From Gammaproteobacteria bacterium (GTDB taxonomy: Bacteria; Pseudomonadota; Gammaproteobacteria; HK1), in the NCBI GenBank assembly GCA_020444775.1, contig JAGRHX010000097.1, forward strand, positions 1 through 6,562: DNA of 6,562 nucleotides, given 5' to 3'. Positions 1-6,398 of the stretch are shown in pieces. The position numbers were made by a program, and so were the translations under genes. The notes under the pieces were generated by a model, which saw nothing but the letters and a program-made list of their open reading frames with translations, made no database searches and was not told where the DNA came from. Numbering within the stretch: position 1 is the stretch's first letter; every line of letters begins with the position of its first letter.

Positions 1-759
1 CTGTGACCCACGCCTCATCCTCCCACCGACCGCACCGTTCAGTGGAAATCGTCTGAGCTCGAGCATGGGGTTGTCGCGCGTCGGCTGCTCGAATCTACTG
101 ATGGCATCGAACGGCAGCGGCTCTGCCAACACAGGCCCAAACCACTCGTTGACAGCGTCGAGCGCTTGGCTCGCCAGCGGATGGTCGGAGAGATCGTTGG
201 TGAGCGTCATGTGGAAACGAAATTGCTCAGCCACGTAGGGATACCCATGGAGATTGAGCAGTTCCTCTTGACGTGGCGTCAGCCCGGCGGCGAGACGTCG
301 ATCGACATCATGACGCTGGAGAGGAGCCCGGTAGCGGTCTAAGCGCAAAACGGCTTCGAAGGCGAGGCTTGACAGTAGTTCGTGGCAGCCAACGTAGACA
401 AGCGCCAGAGCGCCACCGATCCAGCCGATCTCGAGCCGTTCGATCACGAACCGCACATAGCGCGAAGCGAGGTGCTCGACGTCCCGGTCCAGAGCGGCGA
501 CGGAATGCTCCGGTCGCAATCTGAACGGTGCCTTCAGAGTCGCGTGAAATCCGTATCGAGCCGGGTCAGTGGTGATCTCGGCAATCTCGGCTGGTGATAC
601 CGCGAGCCCGCCGGGTCTCGCCCCGAACGGCTCGGTAGCCTGTGGTGAACGCCCCAGCCAGCATGCCGCCCGCAACTGCAGGGGATGGTCGGGCTCGGGC
701 GTGAAGTAGATCGCGTGACGTGCGGCTTGCGGGTCCATGGCTGTAGGCCGTTGCAGCAT
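1..759 (-). CDS. DUF1045-family 2H phosphoesterase (phosphonate-metabolism-like protein), 3' end cut by window edge
   Basis: I translated this by hand: the frame is open from the ATG at 759 to base 1 (253 codons) with no stop, so the C-terminus lies outside the window. Two HxT motifs are visible, H72-A-T74 in GFHATLKAPF and H183-M-T185 in FRFHMTLT, about 110 residues apart. This is the signature of the 2H phosphoesterase (LigT / RNA 2',5'-ligase-like) fold. Further DUF1045 hallmarks are an N-terminal RHAIYFTPEP, a central YRAPL, and LTPRQEELLNLHGYPYV just before the second HxT. Characterised relatives sit in phosphonate (phn) operons; the substrate is unknown. Family members are about 230-240 residues, so little should be missing. 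The start is uncertain: ATG 759 has GAGGGA 9 nt upstream, whereas ATG 738 has no Shine-Dalgarno but lies closer to the family N-terminus. An in-frame TGA lies upstream of both. The gene follows the ATPase on the same strand after 76-97 bp. It uses more TTA, CTA, AGA and CAA/CGT codons than its neighbours. Family call is firm; role here is unknown. Confidence 0.88.
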   Translation of the reverse strand, partial: MLQRPTAMDPQAARHAIYFTPEPDHPLQLRAACWLGRSPQATEPFGARPGGLAVSPAEIAEITTDPARYGFHATLKAPFRLRPEHSVAALDRDVEHLASRYVRFVIERLEIGWIGGALALVYVGCHELLSSLAFEAVLRLDRYRAPLQRHDVDRRLAAGLTPRQEELLNLHGYPYVAEQFRFHMTLTNDLSDHPLASQALDAVNEWFGPVLAEPLPFDAISRFEQPTRDNPMLELRRFPLNGAVGGRMRRGSQ

Positions 760-776
760 TCGAGGCCATCCCTCGA
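760..776 (-). promoter_or_regulatory. Hairpin covering the likely Shine-Dalgarno of the 2H phosphoesterase gene
   Basis: On the minus strand TCGAGG and CCTCGA form a perfect 6-bp stem around a 5-nt GATGG loop. The 5' arm and loop contain the GAGGGA ribosome-binding candidate, and the 3' arm ends one base before the ATG at 759. No T-run follows, so it is a poor intrinsic terminator. It could limit translation from 759 or be chance. Confidence 0.3.
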
Positions 777-780
777 CAGA

Positions 781-801
781 TCACCGTTCAATCTCCGGTG
801 A
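781..801 (-). other. Stem-loop downstream of the ATPase gene
   Basis: TCACCG and CGGTGA form a 6-bp inverted repeat with a 9-nt loop, starting 35 nt after the ATPase stop codon. It lacks a U-tract, so rho-independent termination is not supported; it may be an mRNA 3'-end structure or a chance inverted repeat. I see no convincing promoter elsewhere in 739-835. Confidence 0.2.
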
Positions 802-835
802 ACACCTCGACCGCCCCAAGGGCAAGCGGCCGGGA

Positions 836-1702
836 CTACTTCGAGGCGAGGATGTTCTTGCTCTCCGGTCCACGCTTGCGCACGTGGCTCTGCAGGCCGG
901 ACGCCTCCTTGTCTCGTATCGCCTCCTGGACCAGCGCCTCGTCAACGTACAGCGCACCGCCCGCATAGCCGTACACCAGAACCATGTCGCACAGCATGTT
1001 GATCAGCCGTGGCACGCCCTGACTCCACTCGTGGATGAGCTCGTGCGTGCCCGGTTGGAACAGCGCCGGGTCACCTTCGGCATGGCGGATGCGGTGCTCG
1101 ATGTAGGCCTTGGTCTCTTCGAGGTCCAGCGGCGCGATGTGATAGTCGACGGCAATCCGCTGAGCGAACTGCGCGAGCGCCGGGCTCTGCAGCTTCTGGC
1201 GTAGCTCGGGCTGGCCGACCAGAACCATCTGCAGGACAAAGTGCTTGTCGGCATTGATGTTGGACAGCATACGCAGCTCTTCGAGCGTCTCCAGGCTCAT
1301 GTTCTGCGCCTCGTCGATGATCAACACCGTGCGACGCCCGTGCTGATATTCGCGGATCATGAAGTCCAGGAACGCCTGGTGGATCTGCGCTTGATGGGTG
1401 CTCGCGCACTGGATCTCGAAGGCGGCCAGCACCCACTGCATCAAATCGCCGAAGGTCGGGTGGGTCTGGTCGATGAGACCGATCGTCACCTCCGCCGGGT
1501 CCAGGCGGTTGAGGATGTGTCGGACCAGCGTGGTCTTGCCCGAGCCGATCTCGCCGGATATCACCGTGAAGCCGGCCTGGTTGAGAATGCCGTACTCGAG
1601 CATCGCCAGCGCCGTCGAGTGGCGCTTACCCAGATACAGGAAATCCGGGTCGGGCAACAGCGTGAAGGGCTTCTCTTTGAATCCGTAGAAGAGTTCGTAC
1701 AC
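836..1702 (-). CDS. XrtA/PEP-CTERM-associated AAA ATPase, ExeA/GspA-like
   Basis: 288 residues. The N-terminus MYELFYGFKEKPF followed by LLPDPDFLYL is the standard opening of the ExeA/GspA-like ATPases and of the XrtA-associated ATPase family (TIGR03015 type). Walker A is GEIGSGKTT (residues 50-58) and Walker B is VLIIDEAQN (126-134) with acidic D130-E131. A sensor-1-like VGQPEL follows at 162-167, with an arginine in FAQRI near 182 and GVPRLIN near 229-235 as a sensor-2 element. No signal peptide or membrane segment is seen, so it should be cytoplasmic. Relatives energise envelope assembly or secretion; its exact job in the exopolysaccharide/PEP-CTERM locus is not established. The start codon is GTG at 1702, chosen because the conserved MYE motif begins there; the ribosome-binding site is weak (GGGG about 10 nt upstream). 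It is separated from the preceding barrel gene by 252 bp with a sigma-54-like promoter, so it may have its own transcript. The C-terminal tail after about residue 265 is short and basic. Confidence 0.92.
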   Translation of the reverse strand: MYELFYGFKEKPFTLLPDPDFLYLGKRHSTALAMLEYGILNQAGFTVISGEIGSGKTTLVRHILNRLDPAEVTIGLIDQTHPTFGDLMQWVLAAFEIQCASTHQAQIHQAFLDFMIREYQHGRRTVLIIDEAQNMSLETLEELRMLSNINADKHFVLQMVLVGQPELRQKLQSPALAQFAQRIAVDYHIAPLDLEETKAYIEHRIRHAEGDPALFQPGTHELIHEWSQGVPRLINMLCDMVLVYGYAGGALYVDEALVQEAIRDKEASGLQSHVRKRGPESKNILASK

Positions 1703-1820
1703 GTGGTTCGCCCCAGTGGGTTGAACGGGCGGTGCCCGTACGGCCTCCGATGACTCGGCTTTCCAGAAACTCGCGGGCGTCAGCCAGCGGGTTCACAACA
1801 ATCGACGCCAGCGTGAAGTC

Positions 1821-1836
1821 CGCAAGGCACCTGCCA
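1821..1836 (-). promoter_or_regulatory. Candidate sigma-54 (-24/-12) promoter for the ATPase gene
   Basis: The minus strand reads TGGCAGGTGCCTTGCG. Against the sigma-54 consensus TGGCAC-N5-TTGC(A/T) it has TGGCA and TTGC, with exactly 10 bases between the invariant GG and GC. Transcription would start near 1810, leaving a leader of about 108 nt before the GTG at 1702. PEP-CTERM/exosortase loci are commonly linked to the PrsK/PrsR two-component system, whose regulator is a sigma-54-dependent activator, so the location makes sense. Unconfirmed by experiment. Confidence 0.55.
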
Positions 1837-1890
1837 CAGACGGATTAGCGAGCGATCACGTCCGAATGTCCGCGGGTAGCCCTATGCCAT

Positions 1891-1916
1891 CAATCGAGCG
1901 GGGCAATCGAGCGGGC
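1891..1916. repeat. 13-bp tandem direct repeat in the barrel-ATPase gap
   Basis: On the plus strand CAATCGAGCGGGG (1891-1903) is followed directly by CAATCGAGCGGGC (1904-1916), 12 of 13 bases identical. It lies between the candidate sigma-54 promoter and the dyad at 1916-1929, in sequence with no coding signal. It may be a replication-slippage duplication or a pair of protein-binding sites. Confidence 0.5.
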
Positions 1917-1929
1917 ACCACGGGTGGTG
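1916..1929. promoter_or_regulatory. CACCAC-N2-GTGGTG dyad, possible activator site or weak terminator stem
   Basis: Six-base arms are perfectly inverted around a 2-bp centre. The dyad lies about 85 bp upstream of the -24 element of the candidate sigma-54 promoter, a typical distance for an enhancer-binding activator. It also lies 26 nt downstream of the barrel gene stop. No T-run follows on the minus strand, so a regulatory site is somewhat more attractive than a terminator. Apart from this dyad, the tandem repeat and the promoter candidate, I see nothing else in 1703-1954. Confidence 0.3.
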
Positions 1930-1954
1930 TTCGGGACCGATATTCCGGAGCCTA

Positions 1955-3157
1955 CTACCATTGCATCTGCTCGCCGGAATACGACACCCCCAGGACCAGC
2001 TCGTTTCGGGTTCGTGTCGACTGGCCGGCGCCCTTCTGCGCCCGATACCGCCAGGCGGAAAACAGGGTCCACTGCTCCTCGACGCGCCAGTACAGCCCAC
2101 TACTCAAGTTGAAGAAAGCATCGACGTTGTCGCGGCCGTCACTGCCTGGATCGGTCTCACCACGATAGCGTGCGCTCGAGTAGGACGTCAGATGCTGATC
2201 GAGCCTATAGCGTAGCGAGACCTGCGCATTGAATCGATCCACTGATTGTCCGGTTGCGGACGGTGACACAGAACGAGATAGCGAACCGGTCAATGCACCG
2301 CGCTCGAGCTGCTGCTCGGCATCCAGGGTGTAGACCAGTCCTCGGGATCGCGAGCGCGCGAAAGACACCCCCTGGAACAATCGGCGAAGTCGGGTCTCGC
2401 GTCCCCCGACCGAGACCGAGAACGACAGACTCGGGCTGATCGCATGGCTCGCCCCCACGGTGAGCTGGCGGGTCTCGGTCTCCGAACGCAACCCGAACAG
2501 ATTGTCCTCGGGCCGGAACCGCTGCACGAACAGCGAGGCATTCACCCCGGTGCGCTCGCTGAGCTGATGCTGAAGGCTGACGCCAGCGTCGTAGAGCACA
2601 TAGGGCGTCAGGTTGCTGGTTGCCGAAGCCGCATAATCGACCTGCTCGAATCCGAGCTGCAGTGACGCGCTGCTGCGTTCGGTGAGCGAGTAGCTGACAC
2701 TCGGTCTGGCCGTCCAGCGCTCGCGGCGTGCCTGGGCGTCTATCAGACCAATCTCGTCGTTGCCGAACTCGGTGGCCCGCGTTGTGTCCTTGCGCCAGCC
2801 GAAATCACCGTTCGCCTGCCAGCGTTCGCCGAGCAGCACAGCGGTCGCATCGACCTGATAATCGTCGCTGTCGATGATGCGTTGATCACCCCAGTAATGC
2901 TGGGTGATGACCTTGGGCGCCAGCGTGAGCTCGCTGCGCTCCGTGCGCCGGGTCAGCTTGGCGGTGCCTTCGGTTATGGAGCCTACCGACAGGCGGGTAT
3001 TGCTGAGGCGCAACAGCCGGTTGTCGCTGAACAGCCCGTAGGTTCGAAGACCGTGATCGAGCAGCCATTCGGCCGACTGTGCGCTCGTTGGCACGAGGCT
3101 CAGCGAGCATCCAGCTGCCAGCAGATAGGGCAGAACGGGCCGCGTCAGGGTGCGCAT
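1955..3157 (-). CDS. XrtA/PEP-CTERM system-associated outer-membrane beta-barrel protein
   Basis: 400 residues. The N-terminus (residues 1 to about 29) has basic MRTLTR, a short hydrophobic stretch, then PTSAQSAE, giving likely signal peptidase I cleavage after A26 or A29. An AAGC at 14-17 makes a lipoprotein reading conceivable but weaker. The rest is rich in alternating polar/hydrophobic strands with frequent Tyr, Trp, Ser, Arg and short turns (for example WTARPSVSYSLTERSSASLQ). The C-terminus ends in an aromatic, GVSYSGEQMQW, as expected for a substrate of the BAM outer-membrane assembly machinery. This architecture, plus a WTLFSAWRYRAQ stretch near the end and neighbours on both sides, fits the uncharacterised PEP-CTERM-associated family (TIGR03016 type) that normally precedes the ATPase. 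Its role is unproven; it could be the polysaccharide exit pore or an accessory barrel. It starts 21 bp after the export protein stop with only a weak GAG as Shine-Dalgarno, so co-transcription and possibly translational coupling are likely. Direct homology is inferred from pattern and context rather than alignment. Confidence 0.82.
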   Translation of the reverse strand: MRTLTRPVLPYLLAAGCSLSLVPTSAQSAEWLLDHGLRTYGLFSDNRLLRLSNTRLSVGSITEGTAKLTRRTERSELTLAPKVITQHYWGDQRIIDSDDYQVDATAVLLGERWQANGDFGWRKDTTRATEFGNDEIGLIDAQARRERWTARPSVSYSLTERSSASLQLGFEQVDYAASATSNLTPYVLYDAGVSLQHQLSERTGVNASLFVQRFRPEDNLFGLRSETETRQLTVGASHAISPSLSFSVSVGGRETRLRRLFQGVSFARSRSRGLVYTLDAEQQLERGALTGSLSRSVSPSATGQSVDRFNAQVSLRYRLDQHLTSYSSARYRGETDPGSDGRDNVDAFFNLSSGLYWRVEEQWTLFSAWRYRAQKGAGQSTRTRNELVLGVSYSGEQMQW

Positions 3158-3178
3158 GGCAGCTCGGTCGGGCTCTGC

Positions 3179-3814
3179 TCAGGGAACGACGACGATATCG
3201 CCGCTCATCAGCTTGATGTTCTGATCGAGATTCTCGCCCTGCTCGATGTCCCGGTAGTTGAACTTGAACGACTGCTGTTGATCGCCGTTGCGTCTGAGAA
3301 TCTGGATCTCGTCGGTCTCGGCGAAGGTCGAAAAGCCGCCCGCCAGCGCAAGCGCCTGAACCACATCGACATTCGGATTGACCACGAACACGCCGGGCCG
3401 TTGCACCTTGCCGATAACGTAGATGCGGTTGCTGATGACCTCACGCACCGACACCGTGACCACCGGCTCCGGAATGTACTTGGTCAGCTTCTGGCTGATC
3501 TCTTCCTGCAGCTGCTGCACCGACTTGTCGATGGCCCAGACTTCGCCGGCCAGCGGAAAGCTGAAGCCACCGTCCGGTCTGACCAGCACGGTACGAGTCA
3601 GCTCCTCTTCGCGCCACACCGAGATGTCCAGCTGGTCACCCGCCTTCACCCTATAGGGCTGCATCTCGTCGGCTCGAACCGCAGTGGCCGAAAGCCCTGC
3701 CAGCAGCGGTACCAGCATGCAGAGCGCGGCGAGCAGCGACCGCACACGCGACCGCTCCGGGGCACCGGACTGGCGCCACACAGACCTTGTGGTGTTCGGC
3801 AACCGTACGTTCAT
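3179..3814 (-). CDS. Polysaccharide export protein, Wza/GumB family, XrtA/PEP-CTERM-associated
   Basis: 211 residues. A basic N-region (1-26) and a hydrophobic core (27-44) end in AVRA-DE, a good signal peptidase I site after A48. There is no clean lipobox: the only early cysteine, C32 in AALC, lies within the hydrophobic core, so unlike classical Wza it may not be lipidated. YRVKAGDQLDISVWREEEL through EPVVTVSV (about 54-123) is the Poly_export domain. IYVIGKVQRPGVFVVNP through IQILRR (about 131-175) is an SLBB domain, and the protein ends MSGDIVVVP, typical of the short PEP-CTERM export proteins (TIGR03027 type). It should act in the periplasm or outer membrane as the exopolysaccharide exit component. 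The ATG at 3814 has AGAAGAGG 8 nt upstream. A 16-codon frame ends in an ATGA overlap with this start. Normally a Wzc-like chain-length determinant and a tyrosine kinase come next; here the barrel gene follows after 21 bp. Confidence 0.92.
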   Translation of the reverse strand: MNVRLPNTTRSVWRQSGAPERSRVRSLLAALCMLVPLLAGLSATAVRADEMQPYRVKAGDQLDISVWREEELTRTVLVRPDGGFSFPLAGEVWAIDKSVQQLQEEISQKLTKYIPEPVVTVSVREVISNRIYVIGKVQRPGVFVVNPNVDVVQALALAGGFSTFAETDEIQILRRNGDQQQSFKFNYRDIEQGENLDQNIKLMSGDIVVVP

Positions 3815-3861
3815 CGAGCAGACCTCTTCTTGTTCAACCGGTTCATGTCAAACCGGTTCAT
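3811..3861 (-). CDS. Possible 16-codon leader peptide overlapping the export-protein start
   Basis: ATG at 3861 opens a frame encoding MNRFDMNRLNKKRSAR, closed by a TGA at 3811-3813 that overlaps the export gene ATG as ATGA. Its first ten codons are two copies of a 15-bp unit. There is no strong Shine-Dalgarno before 3861. The second in-frame ATG at 3846 also lacks one. The ATGA overlap is the arrangement of translationally coupled genes, but a frame this short arises easily by chance. No known family recognised. Confidence 0.2.
   Translation of the reverse strand: MNRFDMNRLNKKRSAR
3832..3861. repeat. 15-bp tandem duplication with twin AACCGGTT palindromes
   Basis: On the minus strand ATGAACCGGTTTGAC (3861-3847) is followed directly by ATGAACCGGTTGAAC (3846-3832), 13 of 15 bases identical. 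Each copy holds the perfect 8-bp palindrome AACCGGTT (3851-3858 and 3836-3843), with centres 15 bp apart. It lies 18-47 bp upstream of the export-protein start codon. It could be a paired operator or a slippage duplication. Confidence 0.5.
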
Positions 3862-3917
3862 GGTCAATCCGTCCAAGCGGGCTCCGCGCAGTCCGGGCGG
3901 GCTACGCGGGTCGAACC

Positions 3918-6374
3918 TCAGGACCCGAGCTTCTCGAGCCGAGCCCTGGCATCCTCCAATCCCCTGAACGCCTGCTTGGCATCGACCGCCTTGCCCAGAT
4001 GTTCCTTTGCCTTGGCAGTGTCACCCCTGGCAGCGTACGCGACGCCCAGATGATAGTGAAATTCCGGCACCATCTGTGGCGCGGCCGCGATGGCCTTCTC
4101 GAGCGCGGCGATTGCGGCGTCCACGTCCCCGGCCTTGTGATAGACCCAGCCCACGGTGTCCAGGAAACCCGGATTATCGCTTGCTTTAAGTTTATCCGCC
4201 AACTCCTTGGCCTTCTTGAGGCTTTTACCATCATCACGATGGGTTACATAGAGCATGGCGAGGTTGTTCGCGGCGACCTGGGAATCGGGATTCGCCTTCA
4301 GGTAGGACTCGTACAGATCGACCGCCTCGTCGATCCGCTCCTGACGCTCGAACACCAGGCCCAGGTCCACCAGCAGGGGTTCCTTGACCCGAGCCGCCTC
4401 CAGACCGCGGCGGTAGCTCGCCACGGCCGCCTCTATATTGCCCTGAGCATACTGGGACAACGCCACGCCCCGGTAGGCGGCACCCGACTCCGGCGTCAGC
4501 TCGACCAGACGTTCGAACACCGCTTCGGCATCCGCGAAGCGTCGCTCTCGCATCAGCACCCGTGCGCGCATCAGCAGCGCCTGCTGATTGTCCGGACTCT
4601 TGGCCAGGAACGCGTCCAGCGTCTGCAGCACCTGCTCGTCCTCACCCATCGCCAGCTTGGTGCTGACCACGCCGGCAAGCGGTAGCGCGGCATCCGGCGC
4701 GAGCGTGAGCGCCTGGTCGAACTGCGCGGCGGCCCCCGCGAAGTCCTTCCGGGCCCGGCTCACCTCACCGGCGAGGTAGTAACCGAGCGCCTGATCAGGA
4801 TGCTCCTCCTGCAACTTTCGCGCGCTCTCGCCGGCGGCTTCCAGATCGCCCTTGCTGAGCTGGATGCGGGTGATGGCCTGCAGGGTATTCACATCAGTGG
4901 GCTGATTCTCCAGCGCCGCGCTGAGCAGACTCTCGGCATCATCAAGCTTGCCCTCATTGACGAACAGCTGGGCCAGCAGCATGCGCGGTCGCTTGTTGTC
5001 CGGCTCGGCCTCGATCGCTCGCTGCCAGGCATCCACGGCGAGCTCACGATCCTTGTTGGCCAGATGCGCCTGACCGAGCAGGGACAGCAAGTCGGCATCA
5101 TTGGGCTTGTTCCGCACCACCGAACGTAGATCTCGAATCGCGTCCGGGTACTGCTTCTCGGCGAGCGCAATACGCGCGCGCAGCTCCAGCGCACCCAGGT
5201 CGTTGGCGCTGTTCGCCAGCACCTCACCCAGCAGCCGTCGGGCTTCGTCCAGATTCTTCTCACTTGCCGCCAGCCTTGCCATACCAAGCCTGGCCTTGAG
5301 GCCGTCCGGCTCTATACCCTGCTTGTCGACGACGCTTTGCAGCGTCTCCCGGGCCTTGTCGTTCTGACCGTTTGCGGCATACAGCTGGGCCAGCGCGAAT
5401 CGATACTTCATCTCGTCCGGTGCCGCGTCGACGAAGCCGACGAGGGTCTTCTCCGCATCACCCTCGGCGCCATAGCGACGCTCGAAACCCACCAGCGCCA
5501 GGCGTACGCTGACCGCGTCGTCGCCCTCTGTAATCGCGTCCATGCCCGCTCGTAGCACCCGCTCTGCCTCGTCCTGCTTCTGGTCGCGAAGCAGCAGCGC
5601 CACCAGGCCCAGTCGATCGCGCAGGTTGGTGGGTGCGGCCTGCACCATCGTCGAGTAGATGCCGGCTGCTTCCTCGTACTTCCGATCGCGCGCATAGAGG
5701 CTGGCGAGCAGGCGCTGCAGCACCGTATCGTTCGGCGAGGTCCGCACACCTTGCTCGAGCAATGACAGCGCCTCGTCCTTCCGGCCCTGCGAGATCAGCA
5801 TCAAGGCCTTCATCGACAGCGCCTGTGGATGCGCAGGTTGCATGGCCAGGACCTTGTCGACGTCGTCCCGGGCCCGCTCGGCATCGTCACGCGCCATGCT
5901 CAACATCGCCCGGGTGACCAGCACGTCGACATCGTCCGGCGCGACCGCGTAGGCCTCGTCAATCGCCGTGCCCGCCTTGTCCAGCAGGGCCTGCTTCTCC
6001 TCGGCGCTGCGGTTCGCGTTGGCCGCCGAGACATAGATCTGCGCCACCTTGACCCGCGACGGCACGTGCTGGGCGGACTCCTGCATCGCCGCCAGATAGT
6101 TGCCCATGGCGCCGTTCATGTCGCGCTTGCGCTCGAGCACCTGGGCCAGCCCATAGCGCGCGGTCGCATCCTTGGGATCGATCTTCAAGGCGTTCTTGAA
6201 CTCCACCCGGGCCTTGTCCAGGTTGTCCTCGGCGAGGTATTGCTCACCGCGCGAGATGTGCTCGAGCTTGCGGTCCTCGGCGCTGCCGCAGCCGACCAGC
6301 ACGATCGACAGCGCGACGATCAGCACCGCGACGGGCGCGCGGACGAGCAGCTTTGGAGCGGTTGGGCGTTTCAT
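3918..6374 (-). CDS. TPR-repeat lipoprotein, PrsT-like, of the PEP-CTERM/exopolysaccharide locus
   Basis: 818 residues from the ATG at 6374. That start is supported by GAGGA 6 nt upstream and by the signal sequence beginning there: basic MKRPTAPK, a hydrophobic core, and lipobox L26-V-G-C29. Lipidation at C29 with G30 at +2 predicts the outer membrane, facing the periplasm. From about residue 33 to the end the protein is a near-continuous solenoid of roughly 20 tetratricopeptide repeats of about 34 residues, for example YLAEDNLDKARVEFKNAL near 42-59 and HYHLGVAYAARGDTAKAKEH near the C-terminus. A GFLDTVGWVYHKAGD unit close to the end is typical of large periplasmic TPR lipoproteins. Position and architecture suggest PrsT (TIGR02917 type, about 900 residues), found in many PEP-CTERM genomes; a more general XrtA-associated TPR protein is the alternative. 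TPRs would scaffold protein-protein contacts in polysaccharide assembly or protein sorting. The export gene follows 103 bp downstream without a clear terminator, suggesting an operon. A patch at about 4171-4255 is unusually AT-rich. Confidence 0.88.
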   Translation of the reverse strand: MKRPTAPKLLVRAPVAVLIVALSIVLVGCGSAEDRKLEHISRGEQYLAEDNLDKARVEFKNALKIDPKDATARYGLAQVLERKRDMNGAMGNYLAAMQESAQHVPSRVKVAQIYVSAANANRSAEEKQALLDKAGTAIDEAYAVAPDDVDVLVTRAMLSMARDDAERARDDVDKVLAMQPAHPQALSMKALMLISQGRKDEALSLLEQGVRTSPNDTVLQRLLASLYARDRKYEEAAGIYSTMVQAAPTNLRDRLGLVALLLRDQKQDEAERVLRAGMDAITEGDDAVSVRLALVGFERRYGAEGDAEKTLVGFVDAAPDEMKYRFALAQLYAANGQNDKARETLQSVVDKQGIEPDGLKARLGMARLAASEKNLDEARRLLGEVLANSANDLGALELRARIALAEKQYPDAIRDLRSVVRNKPNDADLLSLLGQAHLANKDRELAVDAWQRAIEAEPDNKRPRMLLAQLFVNEGKLDDAESLLSAALENQPTDVNTLQAITRIQLSKGDLEAAGESARKLQEEHPDQALGYYLAGEVSRARKDFAGAAAQFDQALTLAPDAALPLAGVVSTKLAMGEDEQVLQTLDAFLAKSPDNQQALLMRARVLMRERRFADAEAVFERLVELTPESGAAYRGVALSQYAQGNIEAAVASYRRGLEAARVKEPLLVDLGLVFERQERIDEAVDLYESYLKANPDSQVAANNLAMLYVTHRDDGKSLKKAKELADKLKASDNPGFLDTVGWVYHKAGDVDAAIAALEKAIAAAPQMVPEFHYHLGVAYAARGDTAKAKEHLGKAVDAKQAFRGLEDARARLEKLGS

Positions 6375-6398
6375 GCTTGGTCCTCGAAAAGGTGCATT

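Noticed and set aside
273..597. Two short plus-strand frames in the left part of the window
   Set aside because: They lie antisense to the DUF1045 gene, whose conserved HxT motifs make the minus-strand frame the real one.
534..791. Two short minus-strand frames near 534-791
   Set aside because: Out of frame with the DUF1045 protein, which reads continuously through this stretch; Arg/Ser/Pro-rich peptides typical of a wrong frame.
737..1753. Two plus-strand frames (737-1204 and 1241-1753) opposite the ATPase
   Set aside because: Antisense to a gene with intact Walker A and B motifs; peptides rich in Arg, His, Leu and Val with no family features.
2882..3967. A 361-codon plus-strand open frame antisense to the barrel and export genes
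   Set aside because: It lies opposite two well-supported genes, spans their junction, shows no recognisable domain, and is what high third-position GC on the coding strand produces.
3684..4685. A 333-codon plus-strand open frame opposite the TPR lipoprotein and export genes
   Set aside because: No signal, motif or ribosome-binding site; composition reads as a reverse-complement shadow of TPR codons.
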